Assembly: GCF_000213555.1 (NCBI RefSeq) | Contig: NZ_GL891979.1 | Location: 871,092-886,808, forward strand | Source: Dysgonomonas gadei ATCC BAA-286 | GTDB taxonomy: Bacteria > Bacteroidota > Bacteroidia > Bacteroidales > Dysgonomonadaceae | Direction: 5' to 3' | Length of the DNA: 15,717 nucleotides | Shown here: positions 15,301-15,717 of the stretch, piece by piece | How positions within the stretch are numbered: position 1 is the stretch's first letter | Layout of the letters: each line of letters opens with the position of its first letter | The notes under the pieces: model-generated | Databases searched by the model: none | What the model saw: the letters and a program-made list of their open reading frames with translations, nothing else | What the model was told of the DNA's origin: nothing | Translations under genes and position numbers: made by a program

Positions 15301-15628
15301 GGAATCATTCAACTTGTTCAAATCCATGCTCAACAGCGTTAACGGGAAAGCCGTAACAATACTGATGCGCGGACAGATACCAGTACGTGAACCGGAACAG
15401 GTACGCCAGGCAGCTCCGGAACAAAAGACAGATTATAGCCGCTATCGTACCGAACGTAATGAAATGGAAGACGGAAACGCTCCTCAGGGAGGAGGGCAAA
15501 GGCCTCCACAACCACAGGGAGCACCCAAGATAGCACCCGTACATGTAGATAAAAAGCCGGGAAGAAACGACCCTTGCTATTGTGGAAGTGGTAAAAAATA
15601 TAAGAACTGTCACGGTAAAAACGAATGA
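12314..15628 (+). CDS. secA: Preprotein translocase motor ATPase SecA
   Basis: SecA drives unfolded proteins through SecYEG using ATP. It has 1104 residues against about 900 in E. coli. Motifs in order are Walker A MATGEGKTL (190-198), HVVTVNDYLAKRD (215-227), DEVDSVLIDDARTPLI (298-313), IVDEQTGRIMDGRR (517-530), GMTGTAETEAGE (571-582), NMAGRGTDI (687-695) and QLRGRAGRQGDPGSS (723-737). The helical scaffold and wing follow. The extra length comes from two N-terminal segments, a charged helical one at about 60-106 and another at about 122-168, and a longer preprotein-crosslinking domain (about 325-415), as expected in Bacteroidetes SecA. A Pro/Gln/Gly-rich linker (1020-1075) leads to the zinc motif C1088-x-C1090-x8-C1099-H1100. 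A promoter of its own is not obvious in the 50-nt gap, so transcription with the two upstream genes is plausible. The gene is complete; the last 89 nt of the window after it show no gene or clear terminator. Confidence 0.98.
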   Translation: MGFADILSSLFGNKSQRDLKEINPYVDRIKAVYPSIEKLSHDELRAKTAEIRQQVQDYVATEKNKIAELKAGVEALEIDQREDVWAEVDKLEKEVTDKYEEVLEKVLPEVFSIVKETARRLTENEEVVVTATEFDKELAENHDFVSIDGHKAIYHKRWTAGGNEIVWDMIHYDVQLFGGVVLHKGKIAEMATGEGKTLVGTLPVFLNALTGNGVHVVTVNDYLAKRDSEWMGPIYMFNGLSVDCIDKHQPNSEGRRKAYQADITFGTNNEFGFDYLRDNMAINPSDLVQRKHNYAIVDEVDSVLIDDARTPLIISGPIPRGEQQLFEEFRPRVEIIVKAQRDLCTKLLAEAKAKMSSEDKKEQEEGSLLLYRSFKGLPKNKPLIKFLSEPGIKSSMLKTEEHYMAEQMRNMHIVTDDLYFVIDEKNNSIELTDKGIDLLTGNSDDPLFFVLPDIGALLSDLENQSLTDAQKAEKKDELMQSYSIKSERVHTVNQLLKAYALFEKDDEYVVIDNKVMIVDEQTGRIMDGRRYSDGLHQAIEAKERVKVEAATQTFATITLQNYFRMYHKLSGMTGTAETEAGELWNIYKLDVVVIPTNRPIARKDMNDRIYKTKREKYTAVIHEIEELVNQGRAVLVGTTSVEISELLSKMLTMRKIKHNVLNAKLHQREAEVVALAGQPGAVTIATNMAGRGTDIKLAPSVKEAGGLAIIGTERHESRRVDRQLRGRAGRQGDPGSSVFYISLEDDLMRLFASERIAGMMDRMGFKEGEMLEHNMLSKSVERAQKKVEENNFGIRKRLLEYDDVMNSQREVIYKRRRHALMGERIGIDIVNMFYDTAVNIVEQYADNLDYEGLKIDLLRLLAIEVPFDEASFRTMRSDAMVEQIYDTAVQNFKHKMDRLAEIANPVIKQVYEEQGDKFENILIPITDGKRVYNISCNLKEAYDSQSKDIIKSFEKAIVLHTIDEEWKEHLREMDELRQSVQNASYEQKDPLLIYKLESFNLFKSMLNSVNGKAVTILMRGQIPVREPEQVRQAAPEQKTDYSRYRTERNEMEDGNAPQGGGQRPPQPQGAPKIAPVHVDKKPGRNDPCYCGSGKKYKNCHGKNE

Positions 15629-15717
15629 TCTTAATACACGAGAGAAATGAATTGGCAGGTTATATTTTGAATGCTTGATTTATCACTCAAATCTGCTAAT
15701 AATTAAATATAAAAAGC

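Noticed and set aside
15629..15717. A further gene or terminator after secA
   Set aside because: The last 89 nt contain no convincing start of a gene and no stable hairpin with a U tract.

Overview
The window looks like a chromosomal segment of a Bacteroidales bacterium. Four things point there. Start regions carry the Bacteroidetes -7 promoter element TAnnTTTG rather than TATAAT. SecA is about 1100 residues long and carries extra segments of the Bacteroidetes kind. The tryptophanase is of the Bacteroides type. There is also a DUF4372/IS4-type transposase and several small exported proteins with short MKK... signal peptides. The DNA is AT-rich with very AT-rich intergenic regions, which would fit Dysgonomonas- or Parabacteroides-like genomes, but the genus cannot be fixed from the sequence alone.

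Layout, left to right. Positions 1-371 (minus) hold the first 123 codons of an IS4-family transposase cut by the window edge, with a hairpin just before its start codon. Positions 372-695 have no gene. A FecCD-type metallophore/cobalamin permease (696-1727, minus) follows without its binding protein or ATPase. Behind it, separated by a strong hairpin, is a secreted C69 dipeptidase (1788-3422, minus). A 564-bp AT-rich divergent region (3423-3986) contains a 24-bp degenerate tandem repeat and several promoter-like elements. It leads into a Cro/CI-type regulator (3987-4493, plus).

A bidirectional terminator separates the regulator from the convergent operon tnaA (5082-6458, minus) plus an exported OsmC-like protein (4555-5070, minus). 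Tryptophanase makes indole, pyruvate and ammonia from tryptophan. The role of the exported OsmC-like partner is unknown. Divergent from tnaA are pyrK and pyrD (6820-8501, plus), overlapping by 13 nt. They encode the electron-transfer and catalytic subunits of NAD-linked dihydroorotate dehydrogenase (type 1B). A second bidirectional terminator separates them from an exported nitroreductase-like protein (8580-9179, minus).

The right third (9454-15628, plus) is a cell-envelope/export cluster. It holds a DUF4105 (Lnb_N-type) periplasmic-plus-membrane protein, a PafA-like alkaline-phosphatase-superfamily protein that has lost nearly all expected catalytic and metal residues, and secA, the motor ATPase of Sec export. 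The first two overlap by 4 nt; secA starts 50 nt later. No tRNA, rRNA or CRISPR array was seen. The most interesting items are the apparent PafA pseudoenzyme coupled to a DUF4105 protein and SecA, the exported one-cysteine OsmC protein behind tnaA, the 24-bp repeat array, and the transposase start hairpin placed so that only read-through transcripts would form it.
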